Shown here: positions 25,477 to 35,680 of the stretch, one piece after another
How the letters are laid out: every line of letters starts with the position of its first letter
How positions within the stretch are numbered: position 1 is the first letter of the stretch
DNA from: Epilithonimonas hungarica
GTDB lineage: Bacteria; Bacteroidota; Bacteroidia; Flavobacteriales; Weeksellaceae
Assembly: GCF_900102265.1 (NCBI RefSeq)
Contig: NZ_FNBH01000002.1
Span: 868,001-932,000 of the forward strand
Reading direction: 5' to 3'
Length of the DNA stretch: 64,000 nucleotides
Notes under the pieces: generated by a model
Told to the model about the DNA's origin: nothing
Databases searched by the model: none
Seen by the model: only the letters and a program-made list of their open reading frames with translations
Made by a program: the position numbers and the translations under genes

Positions 25477-26676
25477 ATGACCAATCAGGACTTGCTAAGT
25501 ATAGCAAAAGAATTCGGGACACCCGTTTACGTTTATGATGTTAACTCCATCCGTGAGCAATATGAAAAACTGACTTCTTCTTTCTCGAAGAACACCAGAT
25601 TTTTCTACGCAGCCAAGGCTTTGACCAACATCAATATCCTGAAGTACGTCGAAAAGTTGGGCGCATCCCTTGATTGTGTTTCTATCAACGAAGTGAAATT
25701 AGGTTTGAAAGCCGGTTTCTCCAACGACAGAATCCTTTTCACACCAAACTGTGTGGACCTTGCAGAGATCGAGGAAGCAATGTCTCTGAATGTTCATATC
25801 AACATCGATAATATTTCGATTTTGGAACAATTTGGGAATAAATTCGGAGGTTCTTATCCGATTTTTGTTAGAATCAATCCACATATCTTTGCCGGAGGAA
25901 ATTATAAAATCTCAACAGGACACATCGATTCCAAATTCGGAATTTCCATTCATCAGCTTCGTCATATCGAGCGTGTTATGAAATCGACCAACATCAATGT
26001 GGAAGGTCTTCATATGCACACGGGAAGCGAAATCAAAGACCCGGATGTTTTCCTTCAAGGTCTTGAAATCATGTTCGAATTGGCGGAACATTTCCCAAAT
26101 CTGAAATATCTGGATATGGGAAGCGGTTTCAAAGTTCCTTATCAGGATGGCGACATCGAAACCGATGTGAAATCTCTTGGAAAAAAAGTCAACGCTGCAA
26201 TAAAAAAACACGAAGAATCTACAGGAAAAAAATTCCAGCTCTGGTTTGAACCTGGAAAATTCTTGGTAAGCAAAAGCGGACATTTCTTGGTAAAATCCAA
26301 TGTTATCAAACAGACAACAGCAACGGTTTTTGTAGGCGTTAATTCCGGATTCAATCATTTGATTCGCCCGATGTTCTACGATTCTTATCACATTATAGAA
26401 AACTTATCCAATCCAAAAGGTCCGGAAAGAATCTACACCGTCGTTGGAAACATCTGTGAGACAGATACTTTTGCTTGGGACAGAAAAATAAATGAAGTGA
26501 GGGAAGGCGACATCATTGTTTTCAGAAATGCTGGAGCTTACGGTTTTGAAATGAGTTCAAATTTCAATTCCAGATTGAAGCCTGCAGAAGTCATGTTCCT
26601 TGATGGGAAGGCACATCTCATCAGAAAAAGAGACGAGTTTGAAGATTTATTAAAAAATCAGATTGAAGTTTTATAA
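25477..26676 (+). CDS. lysA: diaminopimelate decarboxylase
   Basis: The 399-residue PLP enzyme makes L-lysine from meso-diaminopimelate, the last step of lysine synthesis. Lys47 in FYAAKALTN is the PLP Schiff-base residue. HTGSEI, GSGFKVPY and WFEPGKFLV are the phosphate- and substrate-binding signatures, and GNICETDTFAWDR holds the second active-site Cys. The group IV decarboxylase fold is complete. The gene stands alone behind a leader that looks like a lysine attenuator. Confidence 0.95.
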   Translation: MTNQDLLSIAKEFGTPVYVYDVNSIREQYEKLTSSFSKNTRFFYAAKALTNINILKYVEKLGASLDCVSINEVKLGLKAGFSNDRILFTPNCVDLAEIEEAMSLNVHINIDNISILEQFGNKFGGSYPIFVRINPHIFAGGNYKISTGHIDSKFGISIHQLRHIERVMKSTNINVEGLHMHTGSEIKDPDVFLQGLEIMFELAEHFPNLKYLDMGSGFKVPYQDGDIETDVKSLGKKVNAAIKKHEESTGKKFQLWFEPGKFLVSKSGHFLVKSNVIKQTTATVFVGVNSGFNHLIRPMFYDSYHIIENLSNPKGPERIYTVVGNICETDTFAWDRKINEVREGDIIVFRNAGAYGFEMSSNFNSRLKPAEVMFLDGKAHLIRKRDEFEDLLKNQIEVL

Positions 26677-26741
26677 ATTATTGCTAATCAGAACAGTTTT
26701 GGCATAAAATTTCATTCTAAACATTATATAAATCAAATACT

Positions 26742-27248
26742 ATGAAATCATTACTATTTTCATTGAGCTTGCTAATCAGTTCATTGGCTTTCGCTCAAAA
26801 TAATGACGTTGAAGAATCTATGAACATCGATATTCCTATGATGGATACGTCTTCCAGTTCTGTGACTTACAGCGTTCGCGGAATTTATCAGATAAAAGAC
26901 ACGAATTGTAATCCTTCTCAATTCAAGAGTCTAAGATATCCTGGCGGTACTGATGCTTATATCAAAGAATTGAAAGAAAAACTTCAGCAAAATGTAAATT
27001 GGAATACTTACGCTGTGAATGGATTATTCTTTGTGAAGCTAGATATTACGAAAGACGGTGTTCTTTCTAAAGTTGAGGCCGGACCAAAAGTAGCGAACAG
27101 CGAACCTTTCCTGAGAGATTTGAAAGACGCCGCAACAAAAGTGAACAAAACTTGGATTCCAGCGAAATGCAATGGAAATCCTATTGACTCAAAAGCCATT
27201 CTGAAAATCGATTTTTCATCCATGACTTACGATAATGCCTTTAATTAG
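26742..27248 (+). CDS. secreted TonB C-terminal-like protein
   Basis: The 168-residue protein has a cleavable signal peptide (MKSLLFSLSLLISSLAFAQ). The rest resembles a free-standing TonB C-terminal domain: VNGLFFVKLDITKDGVLSKV, then a helix and WIPAKCNGNPIDSKAILKI. Periplasmic proteins of this form are frequent in Flavobacteriia. It lacks the membrane anchor and proline-rich spacer of TonB, so it cannot be a complete energy transducer. The function is unknown. Confidence 0.75.
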   Translation: MKSLLFSLSLLISSLAFAQNNDVEESMNIDIPMMDTSSSSVTYSVRGIYQIKDTNCNPSQFKSLRYPGGTDAYIKELKEKLQQNVNWNTYAVNGLFFVKLDITKDGVLSKVEAGPKVANSEPFLRDLKDAATKVNKTWIPAKCNGNPIDSKAILKIDFSSMTYDNAFN

Positions 27249-27257
27249 TATAAAAAT

Positions 27258-27289
27258 AAAAACCGCTATTTAATCTTAGCGGTTTTTTT
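27258..27289 (+). terminator. Terminator of the TonB-like gene
   Basis: AAACCGCTA and TAGCGGTTT form a stem followed by a U-run, ten bases after the stop codon. Confidence 0.85.
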
Positions 27290-27315
27290 ATTAGTTTTTA
27301 CCCTGGAATATCATT

Positions 27316-27397
27316 AAAAAAAGCATTCAGATTTCTCTAAACGCTTACTTCTTTCCTCATTCGGATTTTTTCAATCTGAAATTGTCCCGCAAAGGTA
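27316..27397 (-). ncRNA. Candidate minus-strand small RNA or 3' UTR with GNRA-capped terminator
   Basis: On the minus strand, TACCTTTG (27397-27390) matches TAnnTTTG. About 45 bases later a 10-bp stem (27345-27336 with 27331-27322) is capped by a GAAA tetraloop and followed by seven U residues. No minus-strand gene follows. It is either an RNA of about 70 bases or the terminator of the surE-crp unit that ends at 27431. The -33 element is not evident. Confidence 0.4.
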
Positions 27398-27430
27398 TAT
27401 CTTAATATAATGCCACGAAATGAACCTCGG

Positions 27431-28006
27431 TTAACAAATTCGCTTTCTTATACGGCTAAGTGCCTGTGGCGTAATACCCATATAAGATGCAATGTGCTTC
27501 AGGGGAATTTTTTGGAAAAGGTCGGGTTGCTCTTTCATCAGTTTCAAATATCTCTCCTCTGCGGTATCGCTTAGAAAAGAAAACTCTCTGTTCAATTTTT
27601 CTACATAAAGAGCCTCAACCGTCAATCTACCAATGAGATTGCCTACAGTATGTGTTCTGTAAAGTTCCTGAAGATCATCATAATGCACTCTCCAAACTAC
27701 CATATCAGTCAACGCCTCCACATTGCATCTGGAAGGCGTTCGTTGAGTAAAGGAATCATAGGCGGTTAGATACTGATAGTTGAAGACAAATCTGATTGTC
27801 AGATCTTTATTCTCCTTCTCAAAGAAAAGTCGTGCAGTTCCTGTCTCAACAAACGACAAATAGTTCTCAACTTCCCCGACTTTTAAAATAATATCTTTCT
27901 TTTTATACTCTGTCCTGATATTTTTCCTGGTAAATTCTTCCCAATGTTTATCATCAATGGGAATATTTTTAGAAAGCAGATATTGTCTTATAAACTCCAT
28001 CCACAA
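27431..28006 (-). CDS. Crp/Fnr family transcriptional regulator
   Basis: The 191-residue protein has an N-terminal cyclic-nucleotide-binding-type beta barrel (about 25-125) and a C-terminal winged helix with recognition segment HIASYMGITPQALSRIRKRI. It lacks the four cysteines of FNR and the full cAMP-contact set of Crp, like most short Bacteroidota members of this family. Its ligand is unknown. Its start lies 5 bases after the surE stop, so both are likely cotranscribed. A similar regulator is encoded at 45199-45777. Confidence 0.88.
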   Translation of the reverse strand: MWMEFIRQYLLSKNIPIDDKHWEEFTRKNIRTEYKKKDIILKVGEVENYLSFVETGTARLFFEKENKDLTIRFVFNYQYLTAYDSFTQRTPSRCNVEALTDMVVWRVHYDDLQELYRTHTVGNLIGRLTVEALYVEKLNREFSFLSDTAEERYLKLMKEQPDLFQKIPLKHIASYMGITPQALSRIRKRIC

Positions 28007-28011
28007 CGTTT

Positions 28012-28776
28012 TTATTGATAAATCGAATTCAGTTCATTCATATATTCGTAAGCTGTCAAATCGAATTTCACAGGAACAATGCTGATAAATCCATTAGCAA
28101 GAGCTGTTTCGTCTGCATCTTCGGACTGGTCCATATTGTTGAAATAGCCTGTTAACCAGTAATATTTTTTCCCGTGCGGATTGGTTCTTTCGTCAAAGCT
28201 TTCCTCCCATTTTGCGTTCGCTTGTTTACAAACTTTGATGCCTTTGATTTCTTCTTTTTTAAGATTTGGGATGTTGACATTCAACACAACACCCTTCGGC
28301 ATTGGATTTTCCAACGTTTTAAGGACAATATCTTTGATAAATTCTTCTGCCTGGTCAAAATCCGCTTCCCATTTCAAATCGGAAAGAGAGAAACCAATTG
28401 CCTGAAGTCCTTCTACACCTGCTTCCACAGCCGCAGACATTGTTCCGGAATAGATAACATTGATGGAAGAATTCGCACCGTGATTGATTCCTGAAACCAC
28501 CAAATCCGGTTTTCTAGGCAGGATTTTATCTAAAGCCATCTTCACACAGTCAACAGGCGTTCCGGAGCAGGAAAAATCCCTCTGAGGCCCATCAAGATTT
28601 AGTTCTTCAAAACTTAAAGTAGAATTGATGGTGATGGCGTGGCCTTTTCCACTTTGTGGAGAGTTGGGCGCCACTACAATGACGTCTCCAATTTCATTGA
28701 CTATGCTGATTAATTTTCTGATGCCGGGTGCAGTAATTCCGTCGTCATTGGTTACCAATATTAATGGTCTGTTCAT
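28012..28776 (-). CDS. surE: 5'/3'-nucleotidase SurE
   Basis: I use the ATG at 28776 (254 residues beginning MNRPLILVTNDDG); the frame stays open to 28842. The metal-binding LVTNDDG (Asp11, Asp12), the NSPQSGKGHAIT loop and VSGINHGANSS are the SurE signatures. SurE is a metal-dependent nucleoside-monophosphate phosphatase with exopolyphosphatase side activity, used in stationary-phase survival. It is the first gene of a two-gene unit with a Crp-type regulator. Confidence 0.94.
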   Translation of the reverse strand: MNRPLILVTNDDGITAPGIRKLISIVNEIGDVIVVAPNSPQSGKGHAITINSTLSFEELNLDGPQRDFSCSGTPVDCVKMALDKILPRKPDLVVSGINHGANSSINVIYSGTMSAAVEAGVEGLQAIGFSLSDLKWEADFDQAEEFIKDIVLKTLENPMPKGVVLNVNIPNLKKEEIKGIKVCKQANAKWEESFDERTNPHGKKYYWLTGYFNNMDQSEDADETALANGFISIVPVKFDLTAYEYMNELNSIYQ

Positions 28777-28871
28777 AAATTTTTCTTTTAGATTTTTTCC
28801 GCTTTTTTGCGAGTTTTTCAAAATTCTCTCAAAAATAACCAATTTATAATACTTTAATTAAAATAAGGTGT

Positions 28872-28879
28872 TAAATTTG
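28872..28879 (+). promoter_or_regulatory. Promoter -7 element of the Prc protease gene
   Basis: TAAATTTG matches TAnnTTTG, 73 bases before the ATG at 28953. It lies in the divergent spacer between surE and the protease gene. Confidence 0.45.
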
Positions 28880-28952
28880 GTTTCGTTTTTGAATACACTC
28901 GTAACTTTCAAAAGAAAAAAAATACTAATCCAAGTACAGATTTATAAAATAT

Positions 28953-31073
28953 ATGTTCAAAAAAATCAAGTTCAAGAAACTATTGATGTTTGCGCCACTT
29001 ATGACGCTGATGTTCTGTTTCAACTCCCCACAAAATGATGATGAAAAAATGCAGACCATAATGGTCAGCGTAAAAAATACACTTTCGTATCTTCATTACA
29101 GTCCGAAACCCATTAACGATGCTTATTCTCAGGATGTTTATGAGAAATATTTTGAAAGTGTAGATGCTTCCAAAAGATATTTTCTACAGTCCGATATGGA
29201 TGAGTTCAAAAAGCATTACACCAAACTGGATGATTATCTGAACAATGGAAATCTGATTTTTTATAAATTGACCATTGACCGTCTTTATCAGCGTGTTGAT
29301 GAGATCGATAAAATGACTCAGGACATCCTCTCAAAACCAATCAATTTGGACGAGGATGATGTTCTGACAATCGAACCAAAGAAAAGAGTGAATCCAGTTG
29401 ATGCCAAACAACAGCGTGAAGAATGGAAGAAATACATCAAGTATAACATTCTTCAAGAAATTGAAACATTGACAAGCAAAGAAGAAGCTCAGAAAAAGAA
29501 GAAAGATTCAGTTGTAAACAACAAACTTCCTGACACTATAAAATACACGCCACTTTCTATGGAAAAGAAGCGTGAAAAAGCGACCGCTGAAGTAAAAGAT
29601 TTGATTACAGATTCTTTCAGAAGATTCAAGAAGAGAAAGAAAATGGACTGGTTCACAGTTTATATGAATGCTTATACCGAAGTTTTTGACCCGCACACCA
29701 ATTATTTCTCTCCGAAAAATAAAGAAGAATTCGATATGCAATTCACCGGAAAAGTGATTGGCATCGGAGCTTTGATCCAAGAAAAAAGAGGTTACTTGTA
29801 TCTTGGAGAATTGACAATCGGTGCGCCAGCTTGGAAATCAAAACAACTGACTTCCGGCGATAAAATCCTTAAAGTGAAATCAAAACCGAACGAAGAACCG
29901 GTAAACGTTGTCGGGATGCTGTCTGATGAAGCAGTCCGATTGATCCGAGGTGAAAAAGGAACACCGGTAACTTTGACTGTTGAGAAAAAAGATAAGACCA
30001 TAAAAGAAGTAACGATGATTCGTGAAGAAGTGGCTATTGAAGATACTTTTGCAAGAAGTATTGCTGTAACTGCTAAAAACGGAAAAAAATACGGATTTAT
30101 TTATCTTCCAAGCTTCAACGTAGATTTTGAAGACCCGAAAGGAAGAAACGCATCTGACGATATCAAAGCGGAATTAATCAAGCTTAAGAAAGAAAATGTT
30201 GAAGGAATCATTCTTGATCTTAGAAGCAATGGCGGAGGTTCTTTGACAGAAGTTGGTGACATTATGGGATTGTTTATGAACGCTGGCCCTTATGTTCAGG
30301 TAAAAGATAGTCGTGGAAAAGTTCAGACTTTGAGCAATAAATCCAACGAACCAATCTGGACAGGTCCGCTTGTAGTAATGCAAAACGAATTGTCGGCTTC
30401 GGCTTCGGAGATTCTTGCAGGAGCTTTCCAAGATTATGGAAGAGCAGCGGTTATTGGTTCGCCAAGTTCATTCGGGAAAGGAACCGTTCAGACTTTTGTG
30501 GAGCTTAATAGATTCCTGAATACTAATGATGATTTCGGAGCTTTGAAATTGACTATCCAGAAATTTTACAGAATCACGGGAGAATCGACTCAAAGAAAAG
30601 GTGTGGAATCTGACCTTAAAATGAAAGATTTCTTCTCTTATTCTGACGTTGGAGAACGATTTGACCAGTTCGCATTGCCTTGGGATAAGATCGAAACGAC
30701 TTCTTATAAGAAATTGACAGGACTTAATATTCCTCAATTGCAGGCAGAACTAGACAAGCAACTTGCTGATAACAACAATTATAAGATGTTGCAAGAATCT
30801 GCAGAGTGGAAAGAAGCTTTGGATAAAGAAGAGACAATCACTCTGAATCAAACCAAATTCAATGAGCTGATGAAAACGCGTAAAGCGCAAATCGATAAGT
30901 TCAAAGGTCTGGATAAATTCAATAATGGACTGAAATTTACCATTCATCCAGACGAAGCGGAAAGAATCAAAAAAGACGAAGCGTTTGCCAAGAAAACAGA
31001 AAACTGGAGAAAAAATCTTGAACGGGATTTCTATCTGGAAGAAACGGTAGATGTACTTTCGAAAATCAAATAA
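28953..31073 (+). CDS. prc: carboxy-terminal processing (tail-specific) protease, S41 family
   Basis: The 706-residue protein starts with a signal sequence (possibly lipoprotein, Cys near residue 22). An N-terminal helical domain, a PDZ domain (about 260-345, with GIGALIQEKRGYLYLGEL) and the S41 catalytic core follow. The core has the Ser-Lys dyad in LSASASEILAGAF and SSFGKGTVQ. The C-terminal DUF3340-type region matches E. coli Prc. The enzyme degrades or trims periplasmic proteins from their C-termini. It has the length of the long Prc form rather than the short CtpA. Confidence 0.93.
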   Translation: MFKKIKFKKLLMFAPLMTLMFCFNSPQNDDEKMQTIMVSVKNTLSYLHYSPKPINDAYSQDVYEKYFESVDASKRYFLQSDMDEFKKHYTKLDDYLNNGNLIFYKLTIDRLYQRVDEIDKMTQDILSKPINLDEDDVLTIEPKKRVNPVDAKQQREEWKKYIKYNILQEIETLTSKEEAQKKKKDSVVNNKLPDTIKYTPLSMEKKREKATAEVKDLITDSFRRFKKRKKMDWFTVYMNAYTEVFDPHTNYFSPKNKEEFDMQFTGKVIGIGALIQEKRGYLYLGELTIGAPAWKSKQLTSGDKILKVKSKPNEEPVNVVGMLSDEAVRLIRGEKGTPVTLTVEKKDKTIKEVTMIREEVAIEDTFARSIAVTAKNGKKYGFIYLPSFNVDFEDPKGRNASDDIKAELIKLKKENVEGIILDLRSNGGGSLTEVGDIMGLFMNAGPYVQVKDSRGKVQTLSNKSNEPIWTGPLVVMQNELSASASEILAGAFQDYGRAAVIGSPSSFGKGTVQTFVELNRFLNTNDDFGALKLTIQKFYRITGESTQRKGVESDLKMKDFFSYSDVGERFDQFALPWDKIETTSYKKLTGLNIPQLQAELDKQLADNNNYKMLQESAEWKEALDKEETITLNQTKFNELMKTRKAQIDKFKGLDKFNNGLKFTIHPDEAERIKKDEAFAKKTENWRKNLERDFYLEETVDVLSKIK

Positions 31074-31074
31074 C

Positions 31075-31107
31075 AAAAAAGGAACTCAGTTTTGAGTTCC
31101 TTTTTCT
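31075..31107. terminator. Bidirectional terminator between prc and htpG
   Basis: GGAACTCA (31081-31088) and TGAGTTCC (31093-31100) form a stem flanked by an A-run and a T-run, so it can end transcription on both strands. Confidence 0.87.
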
Positions 31108-31127
31108 TTGTCATTAATAGCTATGTT

Positions 31128-33017
31128 TTACTTCAAGTTCTCAAAACTACGTTTGATAAAATCCGTCAGCTCTTTTCCTTTCAAAAGATTCTGAGACAAT
31201 TTTGCCAAATCCAAAGCCTGATTGATCAGCACTCTTTTCTCATCAGCATTATCTTTTTTCAGTAATTCTCCGGCAAAATCTGAGTTAGAATTCACCACCA
31301 GATTATACATCTCCGGGAAACCGCCCATTGCAAACATTCCGCCACCGCCAGTAGCCTGCATATCTTTCATCCTTCTGAAAAACTCCGGCTGAGTCAATGT
31401 AAACGGCGCATCCGTAGAATCCAAATCTTCCAGCTGAACGGTAAACTTCTGGTCATTGATCGATTCTTCAATCTGCTTCTTCAAAGTTTCCTTATCCGAA
31501 TCATTTAGTTTAGAAATCTTAGGCTCATCTTTTTTGATTAAATTATTGATGTGGTCTGCATCCACTCTCGCAAAAGAAACATTCTCTTTGGAAGCTTCCA
31601 ATTTCTGGATGAGGTGCGGAACAATCGGAGAATCCAACAACAGAACCTCATACCCTTTTTCTTTCGCAGACTCTATGTAGCTGTGTTGCTCATCCGCATT
31701 GTTTGCGTAAAGAATCACGGTCTTTCCATCTTTATCCGTTTGAGTTGGTTTGATTTTCTCAATCAAATCGTTCCAAAGATAATATGTTCCGTCCGTAGTT
31801 GGATAAAGCGCAAACTTGTCAGATTTTTCATAGAATTTATCCTCAGAAATCATTCCGTATTCGATAACGATTTTGATATCGTTCCATTTCTTTTCGTAAT
31901 CTTCACGGTTGTCATTGATCAATGAAACCATTTTGTCCGCCACTTTTTTCGTGATGTAAGAAGAGATTTTCTTCACAGCCCCATCAGCCTGCAAATAAGA
32001 ACGGGAAACATTCAACGGAATATCCGGAGAATCAATCACGCCTCTCAACAACATCAGGAAATCAGGAACAATGCCCTTCACCTCATCTGTCACAAAAACC
32101 TGATTTTGATACAATTGTATTTTATCTTTCTCGATATTTAGATTATTCCCTAGTTTCGGGAAGAACAAAACTCCCGTCAGGTTGAACGGATAATCCACAT
32201 TCAAATGGATATGGAACAACGGGTCTTCAAACTGCATCGGATACAATTCTCGGTAGAAATTGTTGTAATCCTCATCTTTCAGTTCAGACGGTGATTTTGT
32301 CCAGGCCGGATTGGTATTATTGATGATATTATCAACTTCAATTGTTTCCGGTTTCGCATCTTCAGCAGCACCTTCCGGCAAAGGCAAAGTTTCAGTTTTA
32401 GTCCCAAATTTAATTGGAATCTGATTGAATTTATTATACTTTGTCAAAAGCTCACGGATTCTGAATTCCTCCAAAAACTCCGTAGAATCATCTGCGATAT
32501 GAAGAATAATTTCCGTTCCTCTGTCCGACTTATCCGTTTCTTCCAAAGTATATTCCGGACTTCCGTCACAAACCCAGCGAACAGCTTTCGAATCTTCCTT
32601 GTAAGATTTAGTCAAGATTTCCACTTTCTCCGCCACCATAAACGCCGAATAGAATCCAAGTCCAAAATGACCGATAATACCGGCATCTTTAGCAGAATCT
32701 TTATATTTTTCCAGAAATTCCTCAGCACCGGAAAAAGCCACCTGATTGATATATTTCTCAACCTCTTCACCAGTCATCCCGATTCCCTGGTCTTTAATGG
32801 TCAGCGTTTTCGCATCTTTATCGATTTTCACTTCGATGATAGGATTGCCATATTCCACCTTCGCCTCGCCAATCGTGGTGAGATGTTTTAGTTTCGTAGT
32901 CGCATCCGTCGCATTAGAAATCAACTCACGCAAAAAAATTTCGTGGTCGCTGTAAAGAAACTTTTTGATCAGTGGAAAAATATTCTCCACCGATACATTA
33001 ATACTTCCTGTTGCCAT
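31128..33017 (-). CDS. htpG: molecular chaperone HtpG (Hsp90)
   Basis: I use the ATG at 33017 (629 residues beginning MATGSINVSVEN); the frame stays open to 33068. The GHKL ATPase domain has FLRELISNATDAT, DQGIGMTGEEV and GHFGLGFYSAFMVA. The middle domain has the catalytic-loop NVSRSYLQ. The C-terminal dimerisation domain follows. Hsp90 is a cytosolic ATP-dependent chaperone. The gene stands alone between a terminator and a repeat-rich spacer. Confidence 0.96.
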   Translation of the reverse strand: MATGSINVSVENIFPLIKKFLYSDHEIFLRELISNATDATTKLKHLTTIGEAKVEYGNPIIEVKIDKDAKTLTIKDQGIGMTGEEVEKYINQVAFSGAEEFLEKYKDSAKDAGIIGHFGLGFYSAFMVAEKVEILTKSYKEDSKAVRWVCDGSPEYTLEETDKSDRGTEIILHIADDSTEFLEEFRIRELLTKYNKFNQIPIKFGTKTETLPLPEGAAEDAKPETIEVDNIINNTNPAWTKSPSELKDEDYNNFYRELYPMQFEDPLFHIHLNVDYPFNLTGVLFFPKLGNNLNIEKDKIQLYQNQVFVTDEVKGIVPDFLMLLRGVIDSPDIPLNVSRSYLQADGAVKKISSYITKKVADKMVSLINDNREDYEKKWNDIKIVIEYGMISEDKFYEKSDKFALYPTTDGTYYLWNDLIEKIKPTQTDKDGKTVILYANNADEQHSYIESAKEKGYEVLLLDSPIVPHLIQKLEASKENVSFARVDADHINNLIKKDEPKISKLNDSDKETLKKQIEESINDQKFTVQLEDLDSTDAPFTLTQPEFFRRMKDMQATGGGGMFAMGGFPEMYNLVVNSNSDFAGELLKKDNADEKRVLINQALDLAKLSQNLLKGKELTDFIKRSFENLK

Positions 33018-33540
33018 ATTTATATTATTTTTTGTTTTTATATCTAAAGAATAACAATCATTTATCATTCATCAATTATCTTGGGGCGACCGTCAAAAGC
33101 CAAAGCTTTTCCAAAGCTATTTTGTCACCAGGCTATCCGTTGCAATCTTTTGCTTTTTAGAACATTTGTCATTCCGAACGAAACGAAAAACCTAAAAGCA
33201 AAAGGATTTCCACTACTATCCCTGTCGCAGCTTCGCCGTCAATCCAACGTTTCTCAAAAAAAAGACCATCAAAAAAATAATGACAAATTGTCGCTTTATA
33301 GAAAACACAAAGACACAAAAGCTATTCAAAAAGAACGCTATAATAAAATTTGACGAAGTCAAATCTTTGTGCCTTAAAACGTAGAATTGCATAAAAACCC
33401 TTTTGTGCCTTTGCGTCTAAGAATCACAGAAATAATTATCATAATATCCCTTTAAAATTATTACAAAAACTTTTATGCCTTTTGTGGTTCATCACAGTTT
33501 CAAAATTTATTACATTTACTTTCAGAAGATAAAAGGAAAA
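33018..33540. repeat. Repeat-rich spacer between htpG and methylmalonyl-CoA mutase
   Basis: No credible gene is seen. From left to right it holds a TTTATCATTCATCAATTATC unit (33061-33080) and a block with GGGGCGACC and GCAATCTTTTGC (about 33082-33160), which is the reverse of the GATTGGGAG repeat. Next is TTTGTCATTCCGAACGAAAC (from 33173). A palindrome of the ACACAAAGACACAAA / TTTGTGCCTTTGCGTCT family closes it (about 33305-33421). The 90-codon ORF at 33081-33353 consists of these repeats. Confidence 0.7.
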
Positions 33541-35664
33541 ATGCGCCACAAAATAAAAACCCAAAACCCTGATTTTCAAAATATTAAATTCAATTCGAAT
33601 TCAGAAAATTACACTTTTGAAAAAGACGGATTGGAACTGAAATCAAAATATTCTGCAGAAGATGTAAAAAACAAACGTATTTTGAACGGCTCAGCCGGAA
33701 TTGCGCCTTTTCTTCGTGGTCCATATTCCACGATGTATGTTCAGAAACCTTGGACAATACGCCAATATGCAGGCTTTTCCACAGCAGAAGAATCAAACGC
33801 ATTTTACAGAAGAAATCTTGCAGCAGGTCAGAAAGGACTTTCCGTAGCTTTCGATTTGGCAACACACAGAGGTTACGATTCAGACCACGCAAGAGTCGTT
33901 GGAGATGTTGGTAAGGCAGGCGTTGCGATTGATTCTGTCGAGGATATGAAAATCCTTTTCGACCAGATTCCTTTGGACGAGATTTCGGTTTCAATGACAA
34001 TGAATGGCGCAGTTCTTCCGATTTTGTCTTTCTACATTGTCGCAGCAGAAGAGCAAGGCGTTTCTCAGGATAAATTGTCCGGAACAATTCAGAATGACAT
34101 TCTGAAAGAATTTATGGTTCGGAACACTTACATCTATCCGCCGACGCCATCAATGAAAATCATCGCCGATATTTTCGAATATACTTCCAAGAATATTCCA
34201 AAATTCAACTCCATTTCAATCTCAGGTTATCATATGCAGGAAGCCGGTGCAACGCCCGTTTTGGAAATGGCTTACACTTTAGCCGACGGTTTGGAATATG
34301 TAAGAACCGGAATAAAAGCCGGAATGAACGTCGATGATTTTGCTCCTAGATTATCCTTTTTCTGGGCTATTGGAATGAATCACTTTATGGAAATCGCCAA
34401 GATGCGTGCCGCTCGTTATATCTGGGCAAATCTCCTGACACAATTCAATCCTCAGAATCAAAAATCTTTAGCCTTAAGAACACATTCCCAAACCTCTGGC
34501 TGGAGTTTAACAGAACAAGAACCGTTTAATAATATCACCCGAACTACAATTGAGGCGTTGTCTTCAGCTTTGGGCGGAACACAGTCTTTGCATACCAATG
34601 CTTTGGATGAAGCCATTGCTTTACCAACAGATTATTCAGCGAAAATTGCAAGAAATACTCAAATCATTCTTCAGCAGGAAAGCGGAATTTGCGACGTAGT
34701 CGACCCAATGGGCGGAAGTCATTTAGTCGAATCTCTGACTCAGCAAATGATTGACGAAGCAATGAAATATATTGATGAGGTCGAAAAAGAAGGCGGAATG
34801 ACCAAAGCCATCGAAGCCGGAATCCCGAAAATGAGAATTGAGGAAGCTGCCGCCATAAAACAAGCTAAAATCGACAGTGGCGAAGAATTTATCATTGGCG
34901 TTAATTCCTTCAAATCCAATCTTAAACAAACCGACATCGACATTCTCGACATCGATAATACAGAAGTCCGCAGAAAACAAATCGAAAGATTAGAAAAAAT
35001 TAAAGCCGAACGAAACTCAGAAGCCGTTGAAGACATTTTAAATAAAATCCGAGAAACCGCCAAAACCGGAAACGGAAATCTTCTTGAACTTTGTATAGAA
35101 GCTGCAAGAAGAAGAGTAACTTTAGGCGAAATGAGTGACGCAATGGAAGAAAGTTTCGGGCGTTACAAGGCCAACATCAGAACTATTTCAGGAGTTTACG
35201 CTATGAATGCAGGAAAAAATGAATACTTTGAAAAAGCCCTTGCTTTAAGTCAGAAATTTGAAGATGCAGAAGGAAGACGGCCAAGAATTATGGTTGCCAA
35301 AATGGGGCAAGATGGTCACGATCGAGGTGCAAAAGTGGTTGCGACGGCCTTTGCAGATATGGGATTTGATGTAGATGTTGCGCCGTTATTCCAAACACCG
35401 GAAGAAGTGGCGAAACAAGCTGTTGAGAACGACATTCATATTTTAGGTGTTTCAAGTTTAGCCGCTGGTCACAAAACATTGGTTCCACAAGTTGTGGAAG
35501 AACTGAAAAAACTCGGTGCTGACGATATTACCATTGTTGTCGGCGGTGTGATTCCGAAGCAAGATTACGACTTTCTTTACGCCAATGGCGCAGATTTTAT
35601 TTTTGGTCCTGGGACTAATTTGCCGAAGTGTGCGGTTGATATTTTAGAGAAATTTTTGGCTTAA
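33541..35664 (+). CDS. methylmalonyl-CoA mutase, large (catalytic) subunit
   Basis: The start is set at ATG 33541 (707 residues), the normal length; the frame stays open upstream to 33475. The enzyme is a B12-dependent isomerase of methylmalonyl-CoA and succinyl-CoA. The TIM barrel has [20 protein letters not shown] and the substrate loop around [11 protein letters not shown]. The C-terminal cobalamin domain has [10 protein letters not shown] (B12-ligand His), [10 protein letters not shown] and VVGGVIP. No small subunit gene is adjacent. Its chaperone gene meaB is 3.9 kb downstream with other genes between. Confidence 0.95.
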   Translation: MRHKIKTQNPDFQNIKFNSNSENYTFEKDGLELKSKYSAEDVKNKRILNGSAGIAPFLRGPYSTMYVQKPWTIRQYAGFSTAEESNAFYRRNLAAGQKGLSVAFDLATHRGYDSDHARVVGDVGKAGVAIDSVEDMKILFDQIPLDEISVSMTMNGAVLPILSFYIVAAEEQGVSQDKLSGTIQNDILKEFMVRNTYIYPPTPSMKIIADIFEYTSKNIPKFNSISISGYHMQEAGATPVLEMAYTLADGLEYVRTGIKAGMNVDDFAPRLSFFWAIGMNHFMEIAKMRAARYIWANLLTQFNPQNQKSLALRTHSQTSGWSLTEQEPFNNITRTTIEALSSALGGTQSLHTNALDEAIALPTDYSAKIARNTQIILQQESGICDVVDPMGGSHLVESLTQQMIDEAMKYIDEVEKEGGMTKAIEAGIPKMRIEEAAAIKQAKIDSGEEFIIGVNSFKSNLKQTDIDILDIDNTEVRRKQIERLEKIKAERNSEAVEDILNKIRETAKTGNGNLLELCIEAARRRVTLGEMSDAMEESFGRYKANIRTISGVYAMNAGKNEYFEKALALSQKFEDAEGRRPRIMVAKMGQDGHDRGAKVVATAFADMGFDVDVAPLFQTPEEVAKQAVENDIHILGVSSLAAGHKTLVPQVVEELKKLGADDITIVVGGVIPKQDYDFLYANGADFIFGPGTNLPKCAVDILEKFLA

Positions 35665-35680
35665 CCTTTATTTATAAGTA

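Noticed and set aside
25912-26391. 159-codon minus-strand ORF
   Set aside because: It is antisense to lysA; its Phe/Cys-rich composition is typical of a shadow frame.
33081-33353. 90-codon ORF upstream of methylmalonyl-CoA mutase
   Set aside because: It is made of dispersed repeats and low-complexity Lys/Asn sequence.
33590-34087. 165-codon ORF on the minus strand
   Set aside because: It lies fully inside the methylmalonyl-CoA mutase gene, has odd composition and matches no family; it is a shadow frame.
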